Shown here: piece after piece, positions 1 to 8,790 of the stretch
How positions within the stretch are numbered: the stretch's first letter is position 1
Layout: every line of letters begins with the position of its first letter
DNA from: Thalassotalea mangrovi
GTDB lineage: Bacteria > Pseudomonadota > Gammaproteobacteria > Enterobacterales > Alteromonadaceae
Assembly (NCBI RefSeq): GCF_005116735.1
Contig: NZ_SWDB01000017.1
Location: forward strand, 1 to 64,000
Length of the DNA: 64,000 nucleotides
Reading direction: 5' to 3'
Notes under the pieces: model-generated
Told to the model about the DNA's origin: nothing
The model's input: only the letters and a program-made list of their open reading frames with translations
Databases searched by the model: none
Position numbers and translations under genes: made by a program

Positions 1-197
1 AGTTATCAAGACTCCCATGTATTCAATCTATTTGAGCAATTGATACTTCGTATTTGCTTACTTTTCGTGTGGGTGTCTTGTTAAGGGCACATACCAGATT
101 TACCAGCGTCAATTAATGGGTGTCTTGATAAGTGTTTTGATAAGTATTTAAGAGCGGAGTTACTGCTAGTCGGTTTTTTATGGGTGTCTTGATAAGC
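1..197. repeat. Cluster of short direct repeats, core TGGGTGTCTTGATAAG
   Basis: The core is seen nearly intact at about 70-85 (one substitution), 117-132 and 181-196, with a shorter piece (TTTTGATAAG) near 136. A diverged copy in the opposite orientation lies at 1-17. Spacing between the plus copies is about 47 and 64 bp. The cluster ends about 110 bp before the PhyH gene. It could be a set of regulator sites or a decayed repeat array. I do not recognise the motif. Confidence 0.6.
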
Positions 198-310
198 GCA
201 ATGATTTTTAAGGCTTGATGCGGGTGGTGTTTGGCATTGCTAGTCTGGACTCTGGGCTAGAATAAGTGGATGATGAAAACAATCAATTCAGATGCCGGTG
301 ATAAAACGCA

Positions 311-1168
311 ATGCAAAAGGTTATGACAGTGTCAGATACGTCAACTGATGTTAGTGCTGTAGACTTATATCGCAGGCAATATCAGGAACATGGTTTTTTT
401 ATCATTCCTGGATGCCTGCCTCAGATAGAATTGCAAGCATTAAAGGCTGAAGTTCAACGCATTCATAATTGCTGGTTGCAAATGAACCGCGAGGACTATC
501 AGAAATACGCCATGATCAATATGCATGGCTTAACTGATCCGGTTTACTTTCAGGGGACAGACGGAAAGTCAGATGCAAAGAGGCGAGGAGAGTTTTTTAA
601 CTTGCTCGCACCTTTATCTTTACTAACAACAATGGCTTCGGTTTTTGGTAATGATTTGTACTTTCATAATACCCAACTTTTCTTCAACCCATATAGAAAT
701 GGCAGAACACCTTATTGGCACAGGGATATGCAATACCAGGGCGAGAGCGAAGCGATACAAAAGGCCGATTTGGCTTCGATGTTAAGTCTTCATGTTCGTA
801 TTCCTTTGATTGACGAGAAAGGAATTGAATTAATTCCCGGAACACATAAGCGCTGGGATAACGAACGAGAACATCAGGTTCGCCTGGAGCTTAATGGCCA
901 CGAAAATCATCAGTCACTGCCGGAAAGCCAATTGATTTCCCTTAATGCCGGCGATGCATTGGTATTCAGTGCGCATATGATTCACCGTGGACACTACTGC
1001 CTACCAAAGCGGTTAGCTTTAGATTTGTGTGTGGGTAGTCCTCATCCCAAACCCCTTAAGTACCTTGATAGCAAGCACTTGCCTAACGTATCGGAATTGC
1101 CATATATTGAACATCCACAATGGTTCAATCGAGCCATAAACCATATTCATGAGCATGGTGGAAATTAA
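311..1168 (+). CDS. Phytanoyl-CoA dioxygenase (PhyH) family protein
   Basis: A 285-residue protein of the PhyH-type Fe(II)/2-oxoglutarate dioxygenase superfamily, which hydroxylates small hydrophobic or secondary-metabolite substrates in the cytoplasm. Visible hallmarks are an N-terminal YQEHGFFIIPGCL segment, the iron-binding HxD motif in YWHRDMQY (about residue 138), a second-strand LIPGTHKRW stretch and a distal histidine in FSAHMIHRGHY, followed by the usual arginine region. The length is normal for the family. ATG 311 is used, but ATG 323 in the same frame is possible because neither has a strong ribosome site. It stands alone between a repeat cluster and an unrelated gene, so its substrate cannot be inferred. 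Family call is firm; substrate is unknown. Confidence 0.85.
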   Translation: MQKVMTVSDTSTDVSAVDLYRRQYQEHGFFIIPGCLPQIELQALKAEVQRIHNCWLQMNREDYQKYAMINMHGLTDPVYFQGTDGKSDAKRRGEFFNLLAPLSLLTTMASVFGNDLYFHNTQLFFNPYRNGRTPYWHRDMQYQGESEAIQKADLASMLSLHVRIPLIDEKGIELIPGTHKRWDNEREHQVRLELNGHENHQSLPESQLISLNAGDALVFSAHMIHRGHYCLPKRLALDLCVGSPHPKPLKYLDSKHLPNVSELPYIEHPQWFNRAINHIHEHGGN

Positions 1169-1683
1169 GTCGTAACAGGCTCAAATTTCTCGTTCAATCG
1201 AACATAAGCGCGGACCATGGTATCACATATACCTTAAGTCAATCCGCCTTTAAGACTGGTTAAGTTCTGGGGCTTCAGGCTACAAGTCAAAATTCAACGA
1301 GGTATGAAATAGCTAGCCACTATGTCAAAGCCTTAACCTAATGTTAGATATTGCCATCATTACAGCGACATCGGATACATCACATTATCCTGATGTTCTT
1401 CGGTACAGCTAATTGATTCTTTACAAAGAGGTCTGGTGTGTTCATCCAAATTCCGCCTCCAAGGCAATTATACCTGTGAAAATTTAGGTGGATGGCTTTT
1501 AATTTATCATTAACATTCATTCTATAAGAAGCTGTCTGAAAACCTTACATCAGCAAAAGCTCTATCACCAAAAGACCTTATGAACCATTGATAATTAACT
1601 GAAATTTAATGAAATAGTACGATTGGCGTTGTTATTGCTTAAGCTAATTGAATTTTCATTAAAATTTTGCAAAAGGGTTAAAA
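1169..1683. other. Intergenic stretch without a recognisable gene
   Basis: About 515 bp of AT-rich sequence between two plus-strand genes. No open frame of convincing length, no clear terminator and no RNA gene was seen. The last 80 bp are very AT-rich and probably hold the promoter of the following PEP-CTERM gene, but no confident -35/-10 pair can be chosen. Confidence 0.5.
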
Positions 1684-2286
1684 ATGGTTAAAGCAAAGCT
1701 GATGTATTCAATTTTTAGTATGTTAGTGTTATGCATGTTCAACACTTCGGTATTCGCTAATGTCATCACTCTAGATGATATTCCCCTGGACTATAGATAT
1801 CAAAATCTCCCATCTTATGATGAAGGTGGCTTCAATATCTCCGCAAGTTGTACTAATTGTTCAAATGTATTCAGTACCGTAGAACCCAATGCAGGTTACC
1901 CGACAAGTTCTGGTGCGGCGGGTTGGGGAGCGTCTAATCGCTTTCTCGAAACCTGGAATACGACCGTAATTTTTAGCTTAACCGCTAAATCAGAAATCCC
2001 ATTCGACTTGTTGGGGTTTGATATTGGCTGGTTTGATAATGATACGAATAATGCTAGTTGGACAGTAAGAACTTACGATGAGTTCGGTGGATTAATTGAT
2101 GAAGACGCTTATACAGGCATAGGCCATTTTGATACAAGTTATTTGGGTGTGTACACTGTTACCTTTCAGAGTAATGGCGGTTTTAGTTCAATCGACAATA
2201 TCAACGCTTCTGTGCCCGAACCAGCGACATATGTGATATTGGGACTATCAGTGTTGTTATTAAGTAGCAGGAAGCTTTTTAGATAG
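1684..2286 (+). CDS. PEP-CTERM sorting-domain protein
   Basis: A 200-residue secreted protein. The N-terminus is a Sec signal peptide (basic KAK, hydrophobic stretch, likely cleavage after VFA near residue 25). The C-terminus carries a full PEP-CTERM tail: VPEPAT, a hydrophobic helix (YVILGLSVLLLSS) and a basic end RKLFR. Such tails are recognised by exosortase (EpsH/XrtA) and sort proteins into the exopolysaccharide matrix or outer surface. The central domain has a CTNC cysteine pair and many Asn/Ser/Thr/Gly residues, as is usual for this class, but no catalytic motif. No exosortase is in this window. A terminator follows. The sorting-signal call is strong; the role of the mature domain is unknown. 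Confidence 0.88.
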   Translation: MVKAKLMYSIFSMLVLCMFNTSVFANVITLDDIPLDYRYQNLPSYDEGGFNISASCTNCSNVFSTVEPNAGYPTSSGAAGWGASNRFLETWNTTVIFSLTAKSEIPFDLLGFDIGWFDNDTNNASWTVRTYDEFGGLIDEDAYTGIGHFDTSYLGVYTVTFQSNGGFSSIDNINASVPEPATYVILGLSVLLLSSRKLFR

Positions 2287-2307
2287 ACACTTATAAAATA
2301 CAAAACT

Positions 2308-2340
2308 GTCAGGCCAAAGCTCGAAGTCGGCCTGACTTTT
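2308..2340 (+). terminator. Rho-independent terminator after the PEP-CTERM gene
   Basis: Perfect 8-bp arms GTCAGGCC (2308-2315) and GGCCTGAC (2329-2336) with a 13-nt loop, followed by TTTT. It lies between convergent genes and may also stop fur transcription from the other side. Confidence 0.8.
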
Positions 2341-2368
2341 AACTTACCATGTTTGATTAGTAATTATA

Positions 2369-2812
2369 TTATTGGTTTGATTTCCGATAGGCTTCACATT
2401 CAACCTCATCTTCACATTCACCGTACAAATACAAACTGTGGTTTGTCAGTTTTATTTTATTTTTATTGGCGATATCAATCTGGCGTTGTTCGATGACATC
2501 ATCTTCAAATTCAACAACTTTACCGCATTTAAGACATACCAAGTGGTCATGGTGCGCTTTGTGAGACAATTCAAATACGGATTTTCCACCCTCAAAGTGA
2601 TGGCGGGTAACAATACCTGCGTCATCAAACTGGTTTAGCACCCGGTATACGGTTGCCAGGCCAATTTCTTCATGTTGCTCGAGGAGGATTTTGTAAACAT
2701 CTTCAGCACTTATATGCTGATTATCCGGATTTTGTAATATATCGAGTATTTTTACTCGCGGAAGCGTTACTTTTAATCCAGCCCTTTTTAGTTCTTCATT
2801 TTGATCTGGCAT
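2369..2812 (-). CDS. fur: Ferric uptake regulator Fur
   Basis: A 147-residue Fe(II)-dependent repressor of iron-uptake genes. Residues 1-85 form the winged-helix DNA-binding domain (LKRAGLKVTLPRVKIL, then GLATVYRVLNQFDDAGIV). The dimerisation and metal domain follows, with HHDHLVCLKCGKVVEF carrying the histidine cluster and the CxxC, and a C-terminal acidic region with two more cysteines (GECEDEVECEAY). The length and motif order match gammaproteobacterial Fur. The gene lies downstream of fldA on the same strand, an arrangement known from enterobacteria, but a terminator lies between them so fur probably has its own promoter in 2813-2930. Identification is secure. Confidence 0.97.
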   Translation of the reverse strand: MPDQNEELKRAGLKVTLPRVKILDILQNPDNQHISAEDVYKILLEQHEEIGLATVYRVLNQFDDAGIVTRHHFEGGKSVFELSHKAHHDHLVCLKCGKVVEFEDDVIEQRQIDIANKNKIKLTNHSLYLYGECEDEVECEAYRKSNQ

Positions 2813-2930
2813 GGAAAACCTGCTTTGTTAAACGAAATTAATAGGAAATTATAGGGGGATTAACGAGAGGTTAAAACCCCTAATCAGGAAATAATTCGAG
2901 CACCGGAACCGAGTAGTCGAAATTTAGACA

Positions 2931-2957
2931 AATAAAAACCCTGCATAAGCAGGGTCT
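2931..2957 (-). terminator. Terminator of fldA
   Basis: On the minus strand, arms ACCCTGC / GCAGGGT (2938-2944 and 2949-2955) with a 4-nt loop are followed by a run TTTTTATTT. It separates fldA from fur. Confidence 0.85.
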
Positions 2958-2983
2958 TAAGATAAATTTTTAATCGCCTGAGT

Positions 2984-3511
2984 CTAATCGAGCAATTCAG
3001 ACAGGGCCATTTCATCGTTTAGTTGTGCCAGCCAGGCATCAACTCGTTCTTCGGTTAATTCTGGTTGGCGATCTTCATCAAGAGCCAGACCGATGAAAGT
3101 ATTGTCATCAACCAGGCCTTTTGATGCTTCAAACTCGTAGCCTTCGGTTGACCAGTGTCCAACTAAAATAGCGCCTTTTGCTTCGACGATGTCGCGTAGC
3201 GGACCCATTGCGTCTACAAAATATTCCGCATAATCTTCCTGATCCCCAAGGCCAAAAATAGCAACCAGTTTGTCAGTGAAATCAATTTCTTCCAGTTCTG
3301 GGAGGAAGTCATCCCAGTCACACTGATTTTCACCGTAGTACCAGGTCGGAATACCGAGGATTAATAAATCAAATGCTGCGATGTCTTCTTTACTGCTTTT
3401 TGCAATATCACGAACATCAACGTTTTTCTTACCCAGTTTCTTCTGGATCATTTTGGCGACAGCTTCGGTATTACCTGTATCACTACCGAAAAATAGTCCA
3501 ACAGTTGCCAT
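2984..3511 (-). CDS. fldA: Flavodoxin I
   Basis: A long-chain flavodoxin of 175 residues, the FMN-containing low-potential electron carrier that feeds enzymes such as IspG/IspH, BioB and other radical-SAM proteins. The N-terminal FMN phosphate loop GLFFGSDTGNTEAVA is intact, and the flavin-flanking segments TWYYGENQCDWDDF and GLGDQEDYAEYF are present, including the extra loop of long-chain flavodoxins. The start is set at ATG 3511 (MATVGLFFG) because the family begins there; an upstream in-frame codon at 3541 would add ten non-conserved residues. Next to ybfE and fur, as in enterobacteria and Shewanella. Confidence 0.96.
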   Translation of the reverse strand: MATVGLFFGSDTGNTEAVAKMIQKKLGKKNVDVRDIAKSSKEDIAAFDLLILGIPTWYYGENQCDWDDFLPELEEIDFTDKLVAIFGLGDQEDYAEYFVDAMGPLRDIVEAKGAILVGHWSTEGYEFEASKGLVDDNTFIGLALDEDRQPELTEERVDAWLAQLNDEMALSELLD

Positions 3512-3550
3512 GTTAACTAACCCTTTAATACTTAAAATCAAATAATCTGG

Positions 3551-3829
3551 TTAAACAGGAGCTTGTAATGCTTCGGTTAATAATTTTTCAATTAACTCGC
3601 TGCGACTAATGCCCTGGTCTTTTGCCATATCGTCCAACTGTTCAAAGAGTTGGTGATGGACTTTGAATTCTACTCGTTTCAAACCTTTATTTTTATCACG
3701 CTTAACCTGATTGCGTTTATTAATTTTTACCTGAACTTCCCGAGGGAATGGGTTGGTTCTCGGTCGCCCGGGGCGTTTTTCATCAACAAACAGGTCAATA
3801 GTGGTCAGATCCGATGCCTCTTTTGCCAT
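3551..3829 (-). CDS. ybfE: LexA-regulated protein YbfE
   Basis: A 92-residue basic protein closely resembling E. coli YbfE: TTIDLF at the start, RPGRPRTNPFPREVQVKINK in the middle and a C-terminal ribbon-helix-helix-like segment (GISRSELIEKLLTEAL). In E. coli it is described as part of the LexA regulon and its molecular role is not established. It sits in the conserved block DUF2788-ybfE-fldA-fur with a gap of only 39 nt to fldA, so co-transcription with fldA is likely. I could not see a clear LexA box (CTGT-N8-ACAG) immediately upstream. Name is secure, function is not. Confidence 0.9.
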   Translation of the reverse strand: MAKEASDLTTIDLFVDEKRPGRPRTNPFPREVQVKINKRNQVKRDKNKGLKRVEFKVHHQLFEQLDDMAKDQGISRSELIEKLLTEALQAPV

Positions 3830-3835
3830 ATTAGT

Positions 3836-4057
3836 CTAGCCGATCCCTTTACTTTCCCAAACGATTTGGATGATGCCTTTAGCAATAAATCCAGCACAGC
3901 CCAGGAATAAAACAAAATACACCACGAATTGGCCTTTCTTCGGAACATCGTTATTTTTCATTACGTCTCGAATAGACATTCCGATGAAGAAAAAAATAAT
4001 GAGAAAAAATAAATTCAAACCTATGGTTTCAATTAATTCTATATTTTCTGCCAGCAT
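3836..4057 (-). CDS. DUF2788 small membrane protein
   Basis: A 73-residue protein with two hydrophobic helices, at about residues 12-30 and 46-66, separated by a short polar loop (SIRDVMKNNDVPKKGQ). This matches the DUF2788 family, which is habitually encoded between ybfF and ybfE in Alteromonadales. Only 6 nt separate it from ybfE, so the two are probably one transcript. No function is known. The ATG at 4057 is the only sensible start. Confidence 0.8.
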   Translation of the reverse strand: MLAENIELIETIGLNLFFLIIFFFIGMSIRDVMKNNDVPKKGQFVVYFVLFLGCAGFIAKGIIQIVWESKGIG

Positions 4058-4143
4058 AATGAGCCCTTAAAAATCAGAGCGGCACTATAGCATATGCCTA
4101 GTGTAAATTACATTAGTGGCTGGCGAAAAATCTTGAGGGATAG

Positions 4144-4920
4144 TTAATCCTGATTTTTTTCAATAAATTGCGACACGATACGGTTAAATTCCTGAGGTTT
4201 CTCCGCGTGAAGCCAGTGTCCGGTGCCCGTTATCACCCGAGCTCTGGCGGTAGGGAATAATTTAGCAATAGTGGGGCGATGTTCACTGGTAATGTAATCG
4301 GAATTTTCGCCCTTGATAAACAATACCGGCCCTTGGTATTTACGATCCTGGCGCACTGGCATACTGATCTGGTCGTAGCTTTTTGAGATGTTATCAATGC
4401 TTGCCCGCCAGCGATAACCAGAATCGGTTTTCACCAGGTTTTTCAACAGGAATTGTCGAACGCCGGGAGTGGATACGTACCGGGATAAAATTTCATCAGC
4501 GTCGCGGCGTTGTGTTAACTGTTCCGGCTTTACGGCATTTAATCCTGCTAAAATCTCATTGTGGTGCGGCGGATATTGTACCGGAGCAATGTCAGCAACA
4601 ATTAAGCTCAAACAACGATCCGGGTCAGTGAGGGCACATTGCATGGCAATCTTACCACCCATAGAATGACCGAAAAAGTGACATTTTTTGATATTCAAGT
4701 GGTCCAGGAGATAAAAAATATCATTCGCCAGGTCGTTATAACTCATTGACGAGTTGTGGAAGGAGTCACCATGATTGCGAACGTCAACCTGAATAACATC
4801 AAATTCTTTCTGTAACGATTTGGCCAGGGCATTGAGGTTTTCTAATGCGCCAAACAAACCATGAATTAATAATACGGTTGCGCCGCTGCCAGCTCGCTGA
4901 AAATTGAGTAGGGTTGTCAT
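4144..4920 (-). CDS. ybfF: Alpha/beta-hydrolase, acyl-CoA esterase YbfF type
   Basis: A 258-residue alpha/beta-hydrolase. The oxyanion-loop motif LIHGLFGALENL, the conserved QVDVRNHGDS, the nucleophile elbow GHSMGG and the catalytic histidine in GTGHWLHAEKP are all present and in the usual order. It is strongly similar to E. coli YbfF, an esterase active on short acyl and acyl-CoA esters in vitro. The ATG at 4920 (MTTLLNF) is preferred; a GTG nine bases upstream would add three residues. It is transcribed away from seqA, the arrangement seen in E. coli and Shewanella. Confidence 0.9.
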   Translation of the reverse strand: MTTLLNFQRAGSGATVLLIHGLFGALENLNALAKSLQKEFDVIQVDVRNHGDSFHNSSMSYNDLANDIFYLLDHLNIKKCHFFGHSMGGKIAMQCALTDPDRCLSLIVADIAPVQYPPHHNEILAGLNAVKPEQLTQRRDADEILSRYVSTPGVRQFLLKNLVKTDSGYRWRASIDNISKSYDQISMPVRQDRKYQGPVLFIKGENSDYITSEHRPTIAKLFPTARARVITGTGHWLHAEKPQEFNRIVSQFIEKNQD

Positions 4921-5093
4921 ATTTCTCACTTCGAATTTTGTTGAATTATGTAGTGCGTGTAGACCTTTGCTGGCCGAATTTTGTTCAATAAGTGCCTGTT
5001 AATTCTGAGACTGTTGGAACTAACAGCACAATTATGTATGAAACCGCACCATTGAATTCTGCGAACAGCGTTTGTTTTGAACCTGGCCCGCGT

Positions 5094-5134
5094 TTTTTCA
5101 ATTTACCGTACAATAAGTACGCTAAATTGAAAAA
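5094..5134. promoter_or_regulatory. 18-bp near-perfect inverted repeat between ybfF and seqA
   Basis: Left arm TTTTTCAATTTACCGTAC (5094-5111) and right arm GTACGCTAAATTGAAAAA (5117-5134) pair with one mismatch and a 5-nt spacer. It lies in the 457-bp divergent region between ybfF and seqA. It could be a dimeric operator, a hairpin in a long seqA leader, or a mobile repeat. No gene overlaps it convincingly. Confidence 0.6.
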
Positions 5135-5377
5135 TCCTTGCCCAGCCCCCAAACAATTCGCTGCAAAATTGTCCCCCAAAGATAAACACGCTCTAACTAT
5201 CTTTAAGAATTACTCTTTACGGGGTAGAGAGTTGATTATAAGCCAAGTATAATCTTTGAGATTATAAGAATGAAACTCTGACTCTCAGGTCATCTCTGGT
5301 TGTAAAATAAGCTAATTGCTTGATTTTTAGCCATATTGGGGCGGTTGAGTCTAATCAATTTTAACAGTGGTATTAAA

Positions 5378-5980
5378 ATGAAAACAATTGAGATTGATGA
5401 CGAACTATATCATTACATTGCAAGTAAAACGGAATTTATTGGTGAAAGTGCTTCAGATATTCTTCGCCGTCTATTGACAGCGAATGCTGAACTGTCAGCT
5501 CCTTCTGTTAAATCTGAGCCTGTAGAAAAACGCGCACAAATGCCGGTGAATGATGCCGTCGAAAGCGAACAGGAAGCCTCTCCAACTATCGAGCAGCCAG
5601 CACCAGCAGAGCAGGTGACCGAAACTAAGGATCTTACGAGTTGTCAGAATATTTTTGATTTAATCAATCGTGAAGAACTGGCTATGGAACGAGGGGCAGT
5701 AGGGCGCTTTCTGAATATTTTAGGGAACTTGCATCGTGTCCATCCAAAACAGTTTTCTGCCGTTCTCGACATCAGGGGGCGTGACCGTCTGTATTTTGCC
5801 GAAAGCGAAGAAGAATTGTTAGCTACGGGGAGCTCCTCAAAACCTAAACAAATTCCGGATTCTAACTACTGGGTTATTACCAACTCAAACACGACTAAGA
5901 AGAAATTAATGCTTACCGATGTTGCTCATGTGCTGGGTTACAACAATGACCAGGCAGAAAGTATCCGCGATTTTCTATAA
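5378..5980 (+). CDS. seqA: Replication initiation negative modulator SeqA
   Basis: A 200-residue protein that binds hemimethylated GATC sites behind the replication fork and sequesters oriC. The N-terminal multimerisation domain MKTIEIDDELYHYIASKTEF...SASDILRRLL is clear. A Pro/Glu-rich linker (about 45-95) is longer than in E. coli. The C-terminal DNA-binding domain contains GRFLNILGNLHRVHP and RGRDRLYFA, both conserved. Start ATG 5378 follows family usage; an in-frame codon at 5336 would add 14 unrelated residues. Followed after 37 nt by pgm, an association also found in E. coli. It implies a Dam-methylating host. Confidence 0.96.
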   Translation: MKTIEIDDELYHYIASKTEFIGESASDILRRLLTANAELSAPSVKSEPVEKRAQMPVNDAVESEQEASPTIEQPAPAEQVTETKDLTSCQNIFDLINREELAMERGAVGRFLNILGNLHRVHPKQFSAVLDIRGRDRLYFAESEEELLATGSSSKPKQIPDSNYWVITNSNTTKKKLMLTDVAHVLGYNNDQAESIRDFL

Positions 5981-6017
5981 GCTAACTGAGTCGAAAACAT
6001 CATTTTAAGGAAATCTC

Positions 6018-7664
6018 ATGAGTCTTCATCCCCACGCAGGAAAGCCGGCCCGTCCAGAGGACAGAATCAATATTGGCCGTTTGACCAGTGATTACTTTCT
6101 TCTGAAACCTGATGTATCTGTCGCTGAGCAAAGGGTGAGCTTTGGTACCTCTGGCCACCGTGGTAGTGCCACAAAAATCAGCTTTAACGAGCCTCACATT
6201 CTGGCGATTTGTCAGGCCGTTGCAGAATATCGAAATCAACAGGGTTTTGCCGGTCCATTGTATTTGGGAAAGGATACTCATGCCTTATCAGAACCAGCGT
6301 TTGCCAATGCCATTAGCGTACTAATCGCCAATCAGGTTCCTGTTGTTATTCAGCAGGATGAAGGGTTCACTCCGACGCCAGTTATCTCCCGACTAATCAT
6401 TGCCCACAATAAAAAGCATACTGACAAGGCAGATGGATTAATCATTACTCCCTCTCATAATCCTCCTGGCGATGGCGGTATCAAATATAATCCGCCACAT
6501 GGTGGTCCTGCCGAAGGTGAAATCACTAAGCTGATTGAACAACGCGCCAATGAAATTCTTGCCAACAACCTGCAGGATATAAATCGTATCGACTTGCAAC
6601 AGGCGATGCAGTCATCATTGCTGCAGCGCCAGGACTTTATCGGCTTTTATGTTGAAGAACTAGCAAAGGTTATAAACCTTAAGGCGATCGCCGATGCTGG
6701 TGTGAAAATTGGTGTTGATCCGTTAGGTGGTTCAGGCATCGCTTATTGGCCGAAAATTGCTGAGCAATACGGCCTGGATATTACCGTTGTAAACCCTGTC
6801 GTTGATGCCAGCTTTGCATTTATGCCGTTAGATAAAGATGGCAAAATTCGCATGGATTGTTCATCCCCCTATGCGATGGCGGGTCTTATTGCAATGAAGG
6901 ATGAGTTTGATATTGCGGTTGGAAATGATCCGGATTTTGACCGGCATGGCATCGTTACCAAAACCGGTGGTTTGATGAATCCCAATCATTATCTGGCGGT
7001 AGCAATTTATTATCTGCTGACACACCGGGAGTGGCCAGCGAATGCGAAAATTGGAAAAACCTTAGTATCCAGCTCGTTAATTGACCGACTGGCAGACAAA
7101 TTACAACGCCCACTTTCGGAAGTGCCGGTTGGTTTTAAATGGTTCGTAGATGGCTTAAGTGACAGCAGTTACGCTTTTGGCGGAGAAGAGAGTGCAGGGG
7201 CTTCGTTCCTGGCACTGGACGGTAGCTGTTGGACCACGGATAAAGATGGTTTTATTCTTGCGCTGTTAGCGGCAGAAATATTGGCCGTGACGGGCAAAGA
7301 CCCCTATCAATGGTATCTGGCATTGGCTGAAGAGCTGGGAACGCCATGTTATGGTCGCGTCGAAGCGGTTGCCAGTACCGCACAGAAACAGGTGTTAATC
7401 TCTTTAAGCAAAGATGACATTGAACAAACCGAACTTGCTGGTGAAGCGATCACGGATATCCTTACCCATGCGCCCGGTAATGGCGCGGCGATTGGGGGCT
7501 TAAAAGTAGTGACTAACAATGGTTGGTTTGCTGCGCGGCCATCCGGAACTGAGGAAATTTACAAAATCTATGCGGAAAGCTTTATCTCTGAAACACATTT
7601 AGAGGCAATCATCGCTGAAGCACAGGTATTGGTTAGTGCCGCGTTCGCAAAAGCTGGCCTGTAG
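6018..7664 (+). CDS. pgm: Phosphoglucomutase (alpha-D-glucose phosphate-specific)
   Basis: A 548-residue phosphohexomutase interconverting glucose 1-phosphate and glucose 6-phosphate. The active-site phosphoserine loop [12 protein letters not shown] is at about residue 144-155, the Mg-binding loop is [11 protein letters not shown], the sugar-specificity loop is GGEESAG, and the phosphate-binding site near the C-terminus is [15 protein letters not shown]. This motif set is that of the bacterial Pgm subgroup rather than GlmM or ManB. The ribosome site AAGGAAAT precedes ATG 6018. It is probably co-transcribed with seqA. Confidence 0.97.
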   Translation: MSLHPHAGKPARPEDRINIGRLTSDYFLLKPDVSVAEQRVSFGTSGHRGSATKISFNEPHILAICQAVAEYRNQQGFAGPLYLGKDTHALSEPAFANAISVLIANQVPVVIQQDEGFTPTPVISRLIIAHNKKHTDKADGLIITPSHNPPGDGGIKYNPPHGGPAEGEITKLIEQRANEILANNLQDINRIDLQQAMQSSLLQRQDFIGFYVEELAKVINLKAIADAGVKIGVDPLGGSGIAYWPKIAEQYGLDITVVNPVVDASFAFMPLDKDGKIRMDCSSPYAMAGLIAMKDEFDIAVGNDPDFDRHGIVTKTGGLMNPNHYLAVAIYYLLTHREWPANAKIGKTLVSSSLIDRLADKLQRPLSEVPVGFKWFVDGLSDSSYAFGGEESAGASFLALDGSCWTTDKDGFILALLAAEILAVTGKDPYQWYLALAEELGTPCYGRVEAVASTAQKQVLISLSKDDIEQTELAGEAITDILTHAPGNGAAIGGLKVVTNNGWFAARPSGTEEIYKIYAESFISETHLEAIIAEAQVLVSAAFAKAGL

Positions 7665-7671
7665 AAAATAA

Positions 7672-7698
7672 CAAGGGCTCTGATAGGATCAGGGCCCT
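7672..7698 (+). terminator. Stem-loop after pgm
   Basis: Eleven-base arms (AAGGGCTCTGA / TCAGGGCCCTT) with one mismatch and a 5-nt loop lie just after the pgm stop codon. There is no good U-tract, so it may protect the 3' end or be a weak terminator before murI. Confidence 0.55.
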
Positions 7699-7729
7699 TA
7701 GTAGTTAACCTTCCTAAAAACGACTTAAA

Positions 7730-8527
7730 ATGAATAAGCATGCTCCCATTGGTGTTTTTGATTCAGGCATTGGTGGACTCTCCATCTGTCGGGCGATACG
7801 CCATGTGATGCCAACAGAAGATATGCTGTATTTTGCCGATACCGAACATTCGCCTTACGGTACTAAGTCGGACGATTTTCTTCGCTATCGTACTCAGCAA
7901 ATCCTGACATTTTTTCAGGAAAAAGGGTGCAAAGCGATAGTGGTTGCCTGCAACACGGCGACTGTGCATACCATTGAAAACCTTCGTAGCAATCAGTTAA
8001 TGCCTGTTATCGGGGTGGAGCCCGGTATTAAGCCAGCGCGGCAGGCTACGGTTACCGGGAAAATAGGTGTACTGGCAACAAACCAGACAATCGCCAGTGA
8101 ATCCTTTGCCAGGTTAAAACATCGAATTTGTGCGGACATAGAAGTGTACTCGCAACCATGCCCTGACTTTGTCCGTATTGTTGAGCAAGGCGCGATTGAT
8201 TCCCCGCAAACTGAAGCTGCAGTGCGTCATTATGTGCAACCCTTGCTTGATAAAAACTGCGATCAGCTGGTACTGGGCTGCACCCACTTTTCCTTTCTAA
8301 GAGATTCAATCTCACGATTTGTACAGGGACGCGCTGAAATTATAGATACCGCCGACGCTGTGGCCAGACAGGTTGAACGTCGTCTAGGAGAAGCCCAACT
8401 GCTGAATCATTCACAGCGAAATGCTTCGCTTCACTTTTTCAGTAGTGGCTGCCCTGATCAAGCAAGTTCTGCTCTTCAAAACTGTTGGACCGTGAATCTG
8501 CAAAGCACTCGCCGGGTATGCATCTGA
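7730..8527 (+). CDS. murI: Glutamate racemase
   Basis: A 265-residue cofactor-independent racemase making D-glutamate for peptidoglycan. The two catalytic cysteines are visible: C74 in VVACNTATVH and C184 in LVLGCTHFSFL. The N-terminal IGVFDSGIGGLSI and the DTEHSPYG segment match the family. ATG 7730 is preceded by a weak ribosome site. It lies 65 bp after pgm beyond a stem-loop, so readthrough is possible. Nothing unusual is seen. Confidence 0.95.
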   Translation: MNKHAPIGVFDSGIGGLSICRAIRHVMPTEDMLYFADTEHSPYGTKSDDFLRYRTQQILTFFQEKGCKAIVVACNTATVHTIENLRSNQLMPVIGVEPGIKPARQATVTGKIGVLATNQTIASESFARLKHRICADIEVYSQPCPDFVRIVEQGAIDSPQTEAAVRHYVQPLLDKNCDQLVLGCTHFSFLRDSISRFVQGRAEIIDTADAVARQVERRLGEAQLLNHSQRNASLHFFSSGCPDQASSALQNCWTVNLQSTRRVCI

Positions 8528-8740
8528 GTGCGAATAGCCTGCGCGTTGTCGGGCTACCTATTAAACGGGATAAACGTCACGCACAGATAACTCGTTCTCG
8601 CCACGATTAATCGCAAACATCGGGTGTGTGTAGTATCCGGTGACTTCATTGTACAAAGTGGTTGTGTGATTTAACCATATGAATTTAATGTAAAAAATAA
8701 TGTTTTTTGCTGCCGGCTATTTTCTGTTTGCACATTTTTT

Positions 8741-8771
8741 TTGATAACTCATCCTAAACCTATATAGGTTT
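8741..8771 (+). promoter_or_regulatory. Putative sigma-70 promoter with palindrome over the -10 box, ahead of the microcin cassette
   Basis: A TTGATA (8741-8746) and a TATAGG (8763-8768) are separated by 16 bp. A perfect 16-bp palindrome AAACCTATATAGGTTT (8756-8771) covers the -10 position. Transcription would start around 8775, giving a short leader before ATG 8791. A repressor binding the palindrome would block the promoter. This is inferred from sequence only. Confidence 0.5.
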
Positions 8772-8790
8772 ACATTTAACCGTGGGACAT

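Noticed and set aside
4985-5252. Overlapping frames on both strands between ybfF and seqA
   Set aside because: They owe their length to the inverted repeat and lack ribosome sites or family features.
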